Source: Spongospora subterranea
Taxonomy: Eukaryota; Endomyxa; Phytomyxea; Plasmodiophorida; Plasmodiophoridae
DNA: 40,196 nucleotides
NCBI GenBank assembly: GCA_900404475.1
Contig: OUQQ01000118.1
Span: 1 to 40,196 of the forward strand
Direction: 5' to 3'
Each line of letters begins with the position of its first letter. Position 1 is the stretch's first letter. Shown here piece by piece: positions 11,501-24,292 of the stretch. Under the pieces are notes generated by a model, which saw nothing but the letters and a program-made list of their open reading frames with translations, was not told where the DNA came from and searched no databases. The position numbers were made by a program, and so were the translations under genes.

Positions 11501-13951
11501 AATTATTGCACCGATCCTTGCCGAAAAAAATGCCAAGCCTGGCAATGTCGGATAAGATTGCGATCTTCACGCAGCTGCTACTTGCCGTTAACGCATCCCC
11601 AACCAGCTGACAGATGCTTGACTGCAGCACCTAGATGGACTACTGTCAGAAAATTCGGCAAAATTGATCATGAAAATATCACTTCTAAATCCTTTTCGGA
11701 CGTCTTTAAAATGGGTACGTTTCTATCATCAGTGTACTCCATGTCGAAAAACCGACGGGCAGTATCAGCCAACGTTGCGATATTCTGTTCACAGGTAAGA
11801 TATTGATAAAGAAAACGCGCAAGATATCAGACCTGAGCAAAACTGATTTTTACAATTTCGTGGGGGTCTGACGGCAACGGCGCCAGCGACGGGAAGATAT
11901 ACCTTGGATAAAATCAACAAACGCATTCTGTTGCATGTACCGGATTCTTACTCTGCCCAGATATGTTTATCAACTGAAGACAGAGCTTTGACAAGACGAA
12001 GAACTTTGGTCAATACAGAAATGGAGACCGCCCTGACTAAGGCACTATGAACCACAGTGAGCTACTCCTGAGTATGGGAACAACATAAAGAGATTACTTG
12101 GGATCCGAGGTCATGGCGATAATAAAAGGAACAATCCTATTAGTGCGAGTGAAGTCGTTGACAGCAAAGGCGAGTGACTCTAACATTTCGATAGCCATCA
12201 GTTTCGATTCCGACCTAACAGCGTTTCTCATGTTTGCGCAAACTAAACGGGAGAATATTAATTACCGGGCATGAAAATCGCGAAATAACCCCACCAAATA
12301 ACACTAGAGGAAGAGGAATAGCGCTTGTGGAACCGTTATCCAGATGATCATGTTGATCCCTAAGCGGAGTTTGATCCCCAGCGTTGCTCGATGGGGGTTC
12401 CTGGTCAACAGGACACTGCTTTGTCGGTACAGATCCAGGAGAATCTCCGGCTGAGCTTTCGCAGCGACTCTGGCATTCTTTGGTACCTGCTCTGTATTCA
12501 GAATAACAAAATCACGATTCACGTTGACCCGCCTATAAAGCTTTCCGGAAAACGATTCAGTCTAGAGAAGACTTTGTTGAGCTTGGATGCCCTGGGATTG
12601 CCGCTGATAGACGTCAAAAGTTCCGGGAACGTGGACCAGAGATGCGATATCTTATCATCAGGTAAAGCGAAATTTTCATTGACAGATTGTTCTAAAACTT
12701 CATACATGATGGGAAACGCCTCAGGAAATAACGTTCCTGTTGAAAGAATTGGCACATTTTCCGCATGCAACCTGTTTATGACCTCCAAATCTTTTGAGAC
12801 ATTCCGACGCTGTCGGGCGTTGCTCAGGGTCCAATTCAATGCACTGCCTAACCAGCTGTCGAGCTTCGGCGCAGTCGATTTTATCGATTGATGAACTCGG
12901 GTCGAACTGATTCTTCTTATACGACAGTAAATGGAGAAGGTCAAACTAAGTCTCAGGCTTACAAACAAATCAATATAACATCGATATTGATAATTACCAA
13001 TGCTTCTCCCTCCAAAAATATTTCGGATATAACGCAGCCTGAGGAGAATATGTCCATTGAAGGGTGCAATTTGCTTCCTTCTGAGCCATCAATGTTGACT
13101 GTGCTAGTGAATCTATAGGGACTATTTTAACCTAGCGTAATGAAGGTGTTGACAAACGTGCCTCTCAGGGGCGATATAACATCTCGGTCGCTGAGATGCA
13201 TCTCGGCAAGAGTCAAAGAAAGTGTGAAAATCGAATGGATTATCGTCTGGTATCAAAACTGGTTTGAAAAAAGACGATACATCCGCCAGTATCACCCATT
13301 GAAACGACGTCAACAAAACATCTACAGTGTTAATTCAGAAACAGATTTCCACTGAAACGATAAAACAGCACGAACTTTCTGACTTTATATCAGAGTGGCA
13401 TATTCCAAATCCATGGAGCTTCTCGACCGCTCTTAGGAAAGAATAAGTTATCCATGCCTAAGATCAACAAGTCAACCGAAGCTTAAAGACTTGACAAACA
13501 CACGGGAACCTTCTCCATATGAGTTATGAATGGTCGTGAATGAAATCTCTCATGCAAATTACTAGCGATAAAGGGACGGACAAGAAACGCTGCGCGCGAC
13601 GAAACATGCCAGGATATAAACGAGAGAAGGGATGGGGTTGAGCCGCAGCGTGTGGCAATCAGGTCAAGTTCGGATCCATAAGATGTTAGGAGCGTTAACG
13701 ATGGGTCTCGGCGGATATATATTTTCACAACTAAGGTACCATCGCCATGACTACACTTGATGGTTTTCAGCACCTGTTAATGCGCCATTAGTACAACGCC
13801 ATTGTCCGATGGCGTTGAAATATCATTGTCCTGGTACCTTTCCCCCGCCCAAATTGCGGCGAAAGGTAAGATTTGGTGAAAGCTCCAGTAGCAACGACGG
13901 CAAATCGTGTAGGGAGCCACCAGCCTGGCCCATACCGAGCTGGTTGCCCAT
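8551..13951 (-). CDS. VPS15: VPS15, regulatory kinase-like subunit of class III PI3-kinase
   Basis: The protein starts MGNQLG, the conserved N-myristoylation signal of VPS15. Clear first exons are 13951-13838, 13773-13510, 13457-13376, 13321-13154, 13098-12998, 12945-12783 and from 12736. They encode the kinase-like domain: Lys55 in VVKIYIRRDPS, GICHSDIKSEN with Asp149, ADVSSF in place of DFG, and CYIAPER. Then follow an armadillo/HEAT-like region (for example HPSTWIRLTSLNFICGVI near 11.1 kb), the linker motif RPQGVLVTDLKEHRSAVTQ near 9.95 kb, and WD40 repeats (SASLDGSIRIWD near 9.8 kb) to the C-terminus (ITSSWNQQIMFWDLSEP). All three regions are in the human order. VPS15 anchors VPS34 and Beclin-1 on endosomes and autophagosomes. 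Exon joins between about 12.5 and 8.9 kb are approximate; one junction near 12.53 kb could not be fixed. Identity is very secure. Confidence 0.93.
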
Positions 13952-14345
13952 CGCCCCGATTGGCTGTGTATCAGGCGACGGTGCCTCACGATCAGAGCTG
14001 TGTTTTATAATCCTCTGAGCCCGTTATCTGGACCAGGATAAGGGTCAGGATGATGTTTCAGCTTTAACATAACCTAATGTATCATCAGAATAAACCGCGC
14101 TATTCACGGACAGCACGGCCATTTTGAGTCCATTTTGCCATCTCATTCGCAAAAATCTGTACAATTTTCATCGACTTCAAACTAATCCATGTGGCGAGCA
14201 GCACCGAGATAGAACTGAAGATTAAAAGCCGTTTCTGAGATTTCCATGGTCACAACTGAGCGCTGAGGCGTTCTTTTACTTTTCCAATTTAAAAATCATA
14301 AAAACAACCATTGCCGTTTATGCTGATCGAATTGTAAATCAAAAC

Positions 14346-17300
14346 TCATCCGTAACGGGTACCAAGCCAATTCTTCAGAACTTCCCGATCACGCGCAAGC
14401 CAAGACGCAGCTGCTTCAATCTGTTCGATGCTTTGTTTAATTGTACGTTCAGCTCCAACTGCTTCGTGATTATCAAAAAATGTGGATATCTGGAAACACA
14501 ATAAGATTGGTTTTGAGTGCAGGCGAAAACAATCGAAATCACCTCTTTCGCCATCTCATGCGAAGTAAAATTACTTGTGGCATAAGAAATCAATCGGCTA
14601 AAGTTCGGACCATTGCCGAAGCTTTTGACAATTTCGTCATAATGATCTTGAAGCCATTGCCAAGCCAGCTTAACACCTAACGGATTAGCCGCCACTCCTC
14701 GAAGGATGTACATGATGTCTTGCTTGCGAACGTCATTAGAAAAACATAAATCTATTGCGCTTTGAAGAAGTGCAGGATCTTCAGCAGCTCCAAGGGACGA
14801 GAGAATGCGCACCTAACAACAATTGAATAAGATATCAACGGTCACAAAGATAAATGTGTCAGAACCTTTTCTTCTTGGTGAGAGGTTGTTCGATAAAGCT
14901 TCAAAAGCGTTTCATAAGCTGAAACACCACGATTTGCAATGGCGATACAATATACACCAGTTCTCAAATCCGGTGAAAGATCGGACTGGAAATTTGACTC
15001 CGCAAATAAATCGAAACGCCTCAAAGCTTCAGCAATTGTAGAAGGGTCTCCATTAATACCTGAAGAGCATATGTGTCAGCCCGGAATATTTGATCAAGAA
15101 CATGTTTATAACCAATCTTAGGAATAACTAGACTTCTCAACATTGACGTGAGGTGATCATCAGCCGGTTTAGCATCCCATCCTACGAGCGTAGCAACATC
15201 TCTCAATAATTCTTGAACGAACTGCTTGAATTTGTGATACAGCTCCTTATCCATGATCAGCAATCTAACATTCAAGTTAAAAACGCGAAAATCCATTACT
15301 CAACCAGCCTTACCCTTTAACTTTGCCGACATTGGCTGACATGATATCCGACCATACAGTATAATTCGTTTCACTGACGTAAGACAGCAGCAAATTCAAA
15401 ACGTTCGGTGTTTGCAAAAGTCCAGCTTGAGCCAATGCAATTGCGTCATTTTGTACACCAAGTCTACATAACGGTTTTCATTGTGCAAGTCAAGACGCGA
15501 TGGCGAACGGACCTGTCTGCAGGATCTGTCAATTTCGAGTCCTTGATGGCGGTGATGATTTTATCGAACATTTCTGTAGAATACCGGACACGGTACACTC
15601 CAGATTGACCAGCGTTGAGCTTTACGAAGGAAGGCTTCAGCTCACCAAAGGCGAAGGATTCTGAATAAAATAAGAATTGTAAAAAATACACTTGAATGTA
15701 ACATACCATTTTTTTTCGAAAATAAACCTATTGAGAGCTGGTTGGAACGGTCCGTCACCATAGAGATGGGAATGGGCCAAATCTGCGCCGTGAATTTATC
15801 GGAGACGCCTTCCACCAAGAACCTAGAGTCCAATCAAAACAACTCTGTAAATTGATCTCATACTGCTTGCCTTTCTTGGCGAAGACACAAACTAGTATGC
15901 GTCGGATCATTTTCAACAAAAATAACAGGAAATCCCTGAAAATTTAATTCTTAACAGGTTATGCCTTATCATAGGTGTTGTACCTGAGTCTGCGTCCACT
16001 TTTCCATGACGGAGGCAACAGGCTTGCCGGTCGATTCACCAAGAGCATTCCACAAATCAATAGTGCTGGCATTCCCGTACGAATGACGGTTCAAATACAA
16101 AACCATGCCTACGCGTAATGAAAAACTGTTGTTTGAAACAAAGAGTAATAGCGTGGATACCTTTACGAAAAGCCTCATCTCCTAGATAGCTGACCAACAT
16201 TCGAATAATCGAACCACCTAGTTTCAATAGGTCAAAGAACGACTTCCATTTCAAGAATGATGGAGAACCTTTGCAGTAGCTGATTGAATCAAAAATTTCA
16301 TCAACTAAAAAAAATTGTGAGAAGTTGTACGACAATGATTTTGAAAACGAACATACCTTCAGATGCCTTGAACACAGGAACCTCGACAGGATGAGAGTTT
16401 AGTAGCGCATCCAACGAGAGAGCATTCCCAAAGTCCTGTTAACTGTAAATGGAGACATTCCAGGCCGAGAGTGGATCGTTGATACCTGAGATACAAATTG
16501 CGTCCACCTAAGAGTGAATGTAAGATAAAAGAACATGAAGGGGGTATTTGTATTACATTTTCCAATCAGGAAACAAGTGATCGACTGCAAGATACTCAAC
16601 CCAGGAAGCGAAACCCTCTATCTTATTACTAAATGATAATATTTTCTGGCATTTGAATAAAACTTACCATTTAACCATAAATCTGTCCACCATTCCATTG
16701 TCACGAGCTAGAGAAATCAACATTAATTATCCAATGACATCTTTGCACAGTAAGACGTACGTTACCGAACCATTGATGAGCAAGTTCATGGGCAACAACT
16801 AACGCCACATATTGCTTTGTTGAAGCTGAAGACTTTTCCGGATCAACTAGGAGAGCAGTGGAGCGATATGTTACGCATCCCCAGCTACAAACGCAACTGT
16901 GAGAAACGAAACAATCGTATTCTCCCGAAAACCAACTGAAAAACGAGGCAAAGTCAAATGTTGCACTCCCAAGCAATGATATATATGTCCGACCTTTTCC
17001 ATAGCACCAGAAGCGAAATCAGGGATTGCAAGTAAATCAAGCTAGGTAAGGCTAATGACGTCCATGATCGCAGCGGATTGATAAAAATACCTTAGGCAAG
17101 GGATACTTGATCTCGAAATATTCGTTGTAGAAATCAAGACATTTAACAGCGATATCTACGGCAAACTCTCCTTGCCGTTTTTCACCCACTGGGGTAAAAA
17201 CGCGAATTACAACGCCGTCACGAGAGACCTGAGTATTAGAAACCAATGAGCAAAAAAAGTTCGGCGCGAACGACAATTCCCGAGGAAAACTTACCGTTTC

Positions 17301-18078
17301 AACATTGTCAAATTCTCCAGCAATGAACGCCAATAGGTATGTGGACATGATGGGAGTGTTACTGAAAGTTCGCTTGACTTTACCGTTGCCCATGTCCTCC
17401 ACTGCACTTTCTGGCATATTACTCACGGCAACAAGGTCCTGGAAATAACTGAGCATAAAAACTGAATTGCATGAAAAAATGAAAATACGGACTTTATCAA
17501 TAACCAGGGAGACCCCAAACGTTGCTTTTATCGCAGGCTCGTCCCAACAAGGTAATGCTCTCCTCGCATCGCATGCCTGTTCATTGATCGTAATCGCAAA
17601 TTAAGCAGTACCTGGTTGAGAAGACAAACCTCGAATTGCGTGACTGCCATGGTTTTTTGGACGCCGGAACTTTCGTACTTACTTGCATAAAACCCACACA
17701 TCTTATCATTCAAAATTCCAGTGTAGTTGAAAGTGCTTTACAGATTATGAGAATGAAGAAAACTCCTATTGAAACAACAGGTACGCACATAGTCGCTTTG
17801 CCAACGGGCAATTGCTTGTTTAAGCGAACAGAGAGCCAGTCCTTAGCAGTATCGATATCAAATGACTTTACGGCAATACCCAAGCTTATTTTCACTGATT
17901 CCACTTTCATATCTTTTGCATTGAGAACAATAGTGTCCGTCGAAGACAAAACATCAACATCGATCGAACATATGCCAGTAAACGTGCACTCCGTCAAGTC
18001 TGGTGTTAGAGTTAATTCATAGTGGACGGGTCGAATGCATGAAGGGAGAAGTTCCCGTTGTTGTTGGGTTCCTTCCAT
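14346..18078 (-). CDS. NPEPPS: Puromycin-sensitive-type M1 aminopeptidase
   Basis: This zinc metallo-aminopeptidase removes N-terminal residues from peptides, usually in the cytosol. Exon 1 is 18078-17789 and begins [13 protein letters not shown], then [13 protein letters not shown]. Exon 2 starts at 17735. The following reading frame matches the human enzyme throughout: [40 protein letters not shown], the zinc site [12 protein letters not shown] near 16.78 kb, the third zinc ligand in LWLN-EGFASW across an intron near 16.65 kb, the catalytic-Tyr segment SISYCKG near 16.27 kb, and the C-terminal ERAP1-like domain ending WLGTRYG before TGA at 14346. There are many introns of about 50 bp. One anomaly: the substrate-binding GAMEN motif reads GAMEK at its splice junction near 16.99 kb and does not join the following WGCVTYR in frame with canonical sites (see findings). 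The ORF is open upstream of the chosen ATG, so a longer N-terminus is possible. Confidence 0.92.
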
Positions 18079-19011
18079 ATTCAATACAACTGTTCTACGA
18101 ATGCAATATAGAGTGTGTGCGATGAAGTGTGTATGTTGCCGTGGTCCGTGGAGTATCGTAAGCCGCTGACTGGAGGCCACAGCACCATTGTTAATGTCAT
18201 TACATGACCAGCACTGGATCAATGAATGCCGGCTGGGGACGTTACAAGTGCCATCGAATGGGAACAATTTGCGCTGACTCCAGCGCGAATCCATAATGCC
18301 CATATTTTGAAACAGCGACCCCCAGGCCGAGGCACGAGTCAGCGCAAGCTACTGTTCCCCTTTGATGGCACCTTTTAACGTCCCCAGGAACATCAGCGAG
18401 CTGATAATGAACGAAAATTTGTCCATATCTGGAATAGTTGGCAGACTTGACCAACTTAAACCAAATTACACTGATTGATGAATAACCGATAATCAGACCT
18501 TTCCTTATCAATAGCGGATCCGGGTTCAGATAACGCGGGAGATGTACTTCTGATGAGGAGGATGGTGATCATGCGCATTTGGCGGAAAATTGTTTCAAAT
18601 TGGTCTCGCGAGGCATATTTTTTGTTTTAGATTGGTAATTGACACTGCTCAGCAATCAGACATTTGCTTGCTGAAATAAGATCGTCAAACATCCACATTG
18701 ACATACCGGGGAGAATGTGGTTAGACGCTGGAAATCGGCGTTGCTGACCGTTAGCTCTCTCGACTTCGCACGATTAACTCAACATGTTGAATTCATTGTG
18801 ACAAGACCATTTCTACTAAGGCTCGAACCCTGAGTTGGGACCGTAAGACCCTTCAACCCCGGATCCGGATGGCAAAAAGTCTCAATTCTCAGCACTAAAT
18901 TCACACCCCCAATTCCAGCGAAAAAGTCTTAATATATCGATTTTATGGGATATTTCTGGCCACTTCGTTCTCTCACAGTGGTCATTGCACGTCGAACGTC
19001 ATTGCCGCTTC
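18079..19011. other. Divergent intergenic region
   Basis: This separates the aminopeptidase (-) from the zinc-finger gene (+), so it should hold both promoters. An open frame continues on the minus strand to about 18303 upstream of the aminopeptidase ATG, but has no family resemblance. No further gene or RNA was recognised. Confidence 0.45.
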
Positions 19012-19560
19012 ATGTCGGAGTCGTTTATCGATCAGCTGAAGGAGCTGAACGCCCTGCTCAAAGCCGGCGCGATCGACGAACCAGAGTTCTCCGCGGTGAA
19101 GCGCTCGATAATTGGTCGGGTGGTTGGCACACAGCCCTCAGAGCCAGCCGCCCTGACCACACTTGCACTGCCGTCAGCTGATTTGTCGGTGATTTGCACC
19201 ACGTCTGGCGGGTCTGTCTCTTCGAGCAAAAGGGAGGCGAGCTGCGATTTAACCCCGTCCAGGAATAGTGATGTTTCGGTTGGCTCAATCAAACATGTGC
19301 AGTCAACGCTTCACATGCTTTTCGGTCAGAGTTTCATTAAGAAAAATGGATCCGAATTCATTGCTGTCGATTGTCCGCGCACAGTCGCTGAGCGATTGTT
19401 GTGCAAGACATGTGGGAAGAAGTGTCAAACGACGCAGGCACTGATACCGCATCGAAAAATTCATCTGTTGATGGATGATGAAATCTGTCCACAATCACCC
19501 AATCCTCGATTCGCAAGTATTAGGTTTGATTGTCGCGTTGCATCGTTCAATGCCGTTTGA
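19012..19560 (+). CDS. Small protein with SHOCT-like helix pair and one C2H2 zinc finger
   Basis: The frame opens earlier, but the ATG at 19012 gives MSESFIDQLKELNALLKAGA, which begins directly with the domain. The stretch LKELNALLKAGAIDEPEFSAVKRSII has the pattern of the SHOCT-like oligomerisation motif (Leu-rich helix, GAI(D/T)xxEF, second helix). A Ser-rich linker follows. Near residue 136 there is one C2H2 finger, CKTCGKKCQTTQALIPHRKIH (Cys-x2-Cys-x12-His-x3-His). A nucleic-acid-binding or adaptor role is inferred. No close family was recognised. The end at 19560 is uncertain: an intron could begin at GTATTAG near 19517 and continue the protein in another frame to about 19660. Confidence 0.6.
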   Translation: MSESFIDQLKELNALLKAGAIDEPEFSAVKRSIIGRVVGTQPSEPAALTTLALPSADLSVICTTSGGSVSSSKREASCDLTPSRNSDVSVGSIKHVQSTLHMLFGQSFIKKNGSEFIAVDCPRTVAERLLCKTCGKKCQTTQALIPHRKIHLLMDDEICPQSPNPRFASIRFDCRVASFNAV

Positions 19561-19795
19561 ATTCGACACGTTCGGAGTACTGATTGGTGTTGATTCATTG
19601 CACTTGGAAGCTATTGGATCCACAAAATTCAACAGCTCTCCTTATCCCTTCAACAATTAAAACTTACCGGGGAACTTAAAATCTTGAAACACACTGGAGT
19701 TCGATGTTTGTAGATTTCAAATTGCATGTCCTTACCAATCAAACTTCATGGTATGACAGCAGATTATTATTCCTTTATTGCAGCTAAGCTTTGAT

Positions 19796-22700
19796 TCAAA
19801 CAAAGATGTCGTCAGGCTCCGAAATTGAATTCAATGTGGCTTTTGAGGGACGTGGGTCGTCCCTGATCTCATCAGTAGTCATCGCCCAGGACCAGTCATC
19901 CTCAATAATGCGGGAGCCTTGATAAACTTCATCTTTCAAGATAGGCAATGCAGTGTAGTCTGTTTTCATGACTGGTCGGGTATGAGAAATTTCAATTTCC
20001 CTCTTTACAAAGTCCTAAGCTTCATTATGTGAGTGGAACCCGCAATCGAAGATAAATATACAGAAGATTGATCTCCAAAAGATTCTCTAAAAATGTGAGG
20101 CAGTCCAGGAAGATCCATAGCGGAAGTTTCGCGCGCCAGAGCGCCACAGTAACGAAGAATGTCTGCCCACCTGTGCTTTCGCGTCAGAAGAGATAAGAGA
20201 CGACCGACAAAGAACATCTACAAAGGGTCCAAGCGAAGCGCGTTGCTGGAACCTACAATGATCATGTGAAGCTGGAAACAGTTTTTTTGATTATCAATAA
20301 GTTCTCAAAAAAAAACTCATTACTCTTACCTTTGCACGAGAAAGTGTAACATTCAAGCGTCGAGGACAATTTGTGAAACCAATACCCTCAGACCTCACCG
20401 TTGATACAATGATAATATCTTTTTCCGACCCCTAAAACAGCAATTAGACTTCTTTACTATCAGGCGCCTCAACGAAAAGTTGTAACCTGAAATGCATCTA
20501 CTGTGGAAATTTCGATCTTGATATCAATAGATGCAACTATGGGGGCTAATGCCTGACGAAGGCGATCTTCCTGTGCCTTGTATCTTTGGGACAGAGTCAA
20601 TATTTAGGTTGACAACGAATATTTCCACTCACAGCGCAATAACGCCAATAGTGACCTCCCCTGGCAGGTCACCCGCTAGCATTACTGTCAATAAATTACA
20701 GATTACACGAACCTCATCTATGCAGATCGCAGTATAAAAATGCAGGCTTTACAGAACAGGATATAGCGAAGCTGCACCAGGATTGTACAGAGACCCATTG
20801 AGAGTTTTCATCTGCCGGGTGGACTCGACAGGCATGTCCAAAAAAAATAAAGCTGGAAGACCAGGCAATATCGCAGCTCGATCTTCTTTTGTACATCCGT
20901 CTACAGTAGTGTAAATAAAGTAAGACATATACTCCATCTTTTTACGCACTAAGAATTTTTTGTGAGTAAAATAAGCGATTACAAAGATTGCTTATGTCCG
21001 GATGGCATCTATACTACTGCAGAGTTAGACACTGAAGAAGACACTCAAAACGTGTACAATGTCCAACCTGTTTTCTTAAAAAAATCGTTTCCTGACCAGC
21101 GTTACATAAGCGCATAAACAGCGTCTTCGACAAACCGTGACTTTCGTTATCCGCGGATGATGAAGCAGGTGTTCGCGTCACTGGAGGTAACTGCAGAGGA
21201 TCACTGATATCTATAAACATCCAGAAACGATATGCCATTCATCTGCATAAAGAATACCCCATTAAAATCGCACGGCTGGACCTGAACTTTGTCAATGGCA
21301 GAATGCTCATACACTACAAAACTGAATCAGCGCTCCAAATCTACGTTGGAAGAGATAACACGTACCTCGGTCATCTGAGAACATTCATCAAGTAAAGCAA
21401 AAGTAAACTGGTTATCGGAGAAAATGGAAAGCTCAGTTGACGCGCATGTCACACCTGGATTATCTTGCATGTTATTTGATAAAAGTATTGAGTAATAAAC
21501 TTACCTACAACCCTTATACTTTTTAATCGCTCAGCCCGTCGCTCGTTTCTCTGATCTGAAAGCGAGACGATGGCTTCTTGAACATGCTTTTTGTCTGCAT
21601 ATGATAGTGTATCATCATTCAGCATTTCTCGATAAGCTGTCATTGCGGCAGCAGCTTCTAATTGCGCATCAGCTTCTTCGCACCTGCATTCGATTGAAAA
21701 AAAACTCCGATTATGAGACAATCTCGTGTAATATACCAGTGAACGACGTGGGGGAGAATAGGCTTTGCGATATTTTTAACGGAGCCAACCCTTGCAAAAT
21801 CTGTAAACCCAGAAGCTTGAAGGGACAGTAGTATGTTGTCGACTAAATACAGCACACAATGACAGAGCGCATTGCAAAGCCAGGAGGTGCAATACCTGCA
21901 ACGTTCGTCAGCGACGCCACAAGAATACGGGAAGAATGGTCATTGATCTCTTCAAATACATGGGAAAGGAAAATTATCACAGCAGCTAAGAGGTGGCTTT
22001 TTCCCTACAAGTGATTGAGACAAAGTTGTAAAAGTGACCCAAACAACAATATTACAGATCCGAAAACGCCATGAACAAGAATAAATGGTGACTTTTGCGG
22101 CGAATCTGGACTGCCATTGAACCACTGCGAAACCTTACCTAATACAAACGCTTGATCGTAATTTAACGCGTATTTCTACAGATAACATGATTATGAGTAT
22201 AATAAAAGTTGAGGGGTAAAACTTTACCTTAGCTATATCGTCTCTGATAGTTTCGATAGCCGAAAAGGGATTCGTTGGACTCCCTTCACCATGATAGTTC
22301 TCGGAGGATTCAGCAAAGTTGGCCGGGGTTCGCATAGGGTCCAGTACTGATAACACCAACGAAGGAAGATGCTGACATTCCCGTAAGGTAACCAATTGGG
22401 TAAGCATGCTAACTTCACTGCGTAGATTTTCACTCCTCATCGCAAACAAATCTTTATGAACGCCTGTGGGCTGTCAATGATTGTATGGGAATAAAAGCTC
22501 TGAAATTTACGTCGACGTGTAATGATTTGCGAGATTGACAAGGAAGGAAGACATTGTACTTCTATAGTACCTGACTTCGATGGTCCATGGTACCTAAAAA
22601 ATATCACGGAAGAAACACATTTGCTTCCATGGCTTACATCGATGTCGCTGCTAGCAACCAGAACGGCTCGGTGCAATCTACTTCGGCTTGAAACGAAGGG

Positions 22701-24292
22701 GAATTTGATATAATCCAGCAATCATGCATGGAGAATGACGACGATGGGTCTGTTACTTTCAATAATCTCAAAAATAATCTCGTTTTTGATCCTTTGCCAG
22801 GTTGATCAGCTTTTCCGGGCTGGTAGCAATATGAGCCGATGACAATCGCTCTCCAATATTGAGCTTACTATGCACATCAGTTCACAGAACGGAAAATACA
22901 GCACATGATTCGAATGATAATACTTTTGTCTTTGATGGTGTGCACTAGGGGAGATCAAAAAGTTCGCATTTTGGCTATTGATTGACAAAGCTTGCTCCTG
23001 CGTGATGTTACAACGTCGTTGCAGTTACCGAGATGAAAGTACCTTATTCACTCTGAAAACGCAATTTTTTATCTGACATCGATAGATTGGCCCCTTGCAG
23101 CCAGCGTCAAGCTGCTCCAGCTTGCATAGTGCTGAAAAGGAAACTCAGGGCTCAAGTTACACATAATACAGCAATCGGATACACCCATGGCGGCCACACC
23201 GGGGCCATTGTTCAAACACTTTGGGAATTGTCGGAAAGGGGGCTCCCTGAACATTCGTGACCCCCCAATACAATCGTGCAAATTCCATTGCTGTGTCATC
23301 TTTCACTAAGTTTAGAGAGATTGTCATCGCAGGAAAGCAATTAACCCACATAATGCAGTATTAATTTCGGCAAAAATGCAATCGACGAATATTCTGGTGT
23401 AATCGCTACAGATGGATTTAGCAACGCATAAGTTGAACACAAAAATAAATCACCGTATGTTAGAAAAAACGTCTGGGATTGCCATTTTTGGGCATAATAA
23501 AGACGATTTTCTCGAAGACAGTTCAGAGGAAAAATTTAGCAACTCTAAGCATTCCACCACTCCAAAAAACCGAAAATTTGAGCTGCCGGTGTAAATAGAG
23601 CACGAACGTTTAAGGTGCCCGGTAGATTCACGAATTGCAATGTTCGTGTGTAATCGTTTCACGGGCAATAGCTAAAACGAAACATGAAGTTAAAAAAAAA
23701 AAATTCGATACCATCTCAGAAATTACATTCGGGCGAGAGCACACTTTAGATACTTTCCATGCACCTTAATGTGCATTGTCACAATGAACATCTGAACCAA
23801 AATCATCAAACTCACCCGCATCTGAGGTCGCTGACGGTGCTAAAGACGACGGTCCATCCTGAGACTTGGATAAATCATGAATATATAAGTACAACTGAAA
23901 CAGAAATTGGAATGTGAAAAGTTACAGCTTGGTCAGGGTCCACAAGGTAGTTTGGAAGTTCTATGATGACCCCTGATTCGAGACAAAATGATGGTCCCAG
24001 GAAAAGCTCATCAAGAACATGACCTGAAATTTCATCATATAAGGACACCTACAGCAAGGCGTCATCACGATCGAATACTAATAACTCTTTACCATAAAGC
24101 ATTTTGGCGAATAACTAAGAACTACACAATGCTTATTCATACCTTGCGACTTTTTTCTTGAAAGCGAACAACGCCTTCATGCCATACCTTTCGCTTTTGA
24201 CTCTGAAGACAATCAGATAGACGTCAAAACGTGTGCATGAGCAAGCACACCTTATGTTTAGTGTAAAGCACATTCCAGACGACCCCTGCCAT
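19796..24292 (-). CDS. ZGRF1: ZGRF1-like SF1 DNA/RNA helicase
   Basis: Exon 1 (24292-24251) gives [14 protein letters not shown]; exon 2 starts at 24202 with [14 protein letters not shown]. Together with [15 protein letters not shown] this matches the N-terminal ZGRF1/DUF2439 domain (YT-Q-K-K-KxWxDG). The C-terminal half is the SF1B helicase: Walker [16 protein letters not shown] (near 22.04-21.98 kb, split by an intron), [13 protein letters not shown] followed by [10 protein letters not shown] (motif II, near 21.4 kb), GDPLQLPPV (motif III, near 21.2 kb), [24 protein letters not shown] (motifs V/VI, near 20.36 kb) and [10 protein letters not shown]. The last exon runs past 20005 through [15 protein letters not shown] to a TGA at 19796. 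Animal ZGRF1 is a 5'-3' helicase in DNA crosslink repair and recombination. The segment from about 22.4 to 23.9 kb is poorly resolved, and the typical GRF zinc finger was not found with confidence. Exon joins in the first domain are ambiguous. Confidence 0.88.

Noticed and set aside
17636..18022. A 128-codon plus-strand ORF over the aminopeptidase N-terminus
   Set aside because: The minus strand encodes conserved aminopeptidase sequence there; the plus frame has no similarity.
23069..23351. Possible GRF zinc finger in the ZGRF1-like gene
   Set aside because: The Cys and Gly spacing in the two overlapping minus frames does not reproduce a GRF signature, and I could not join it to neighbouring exons.
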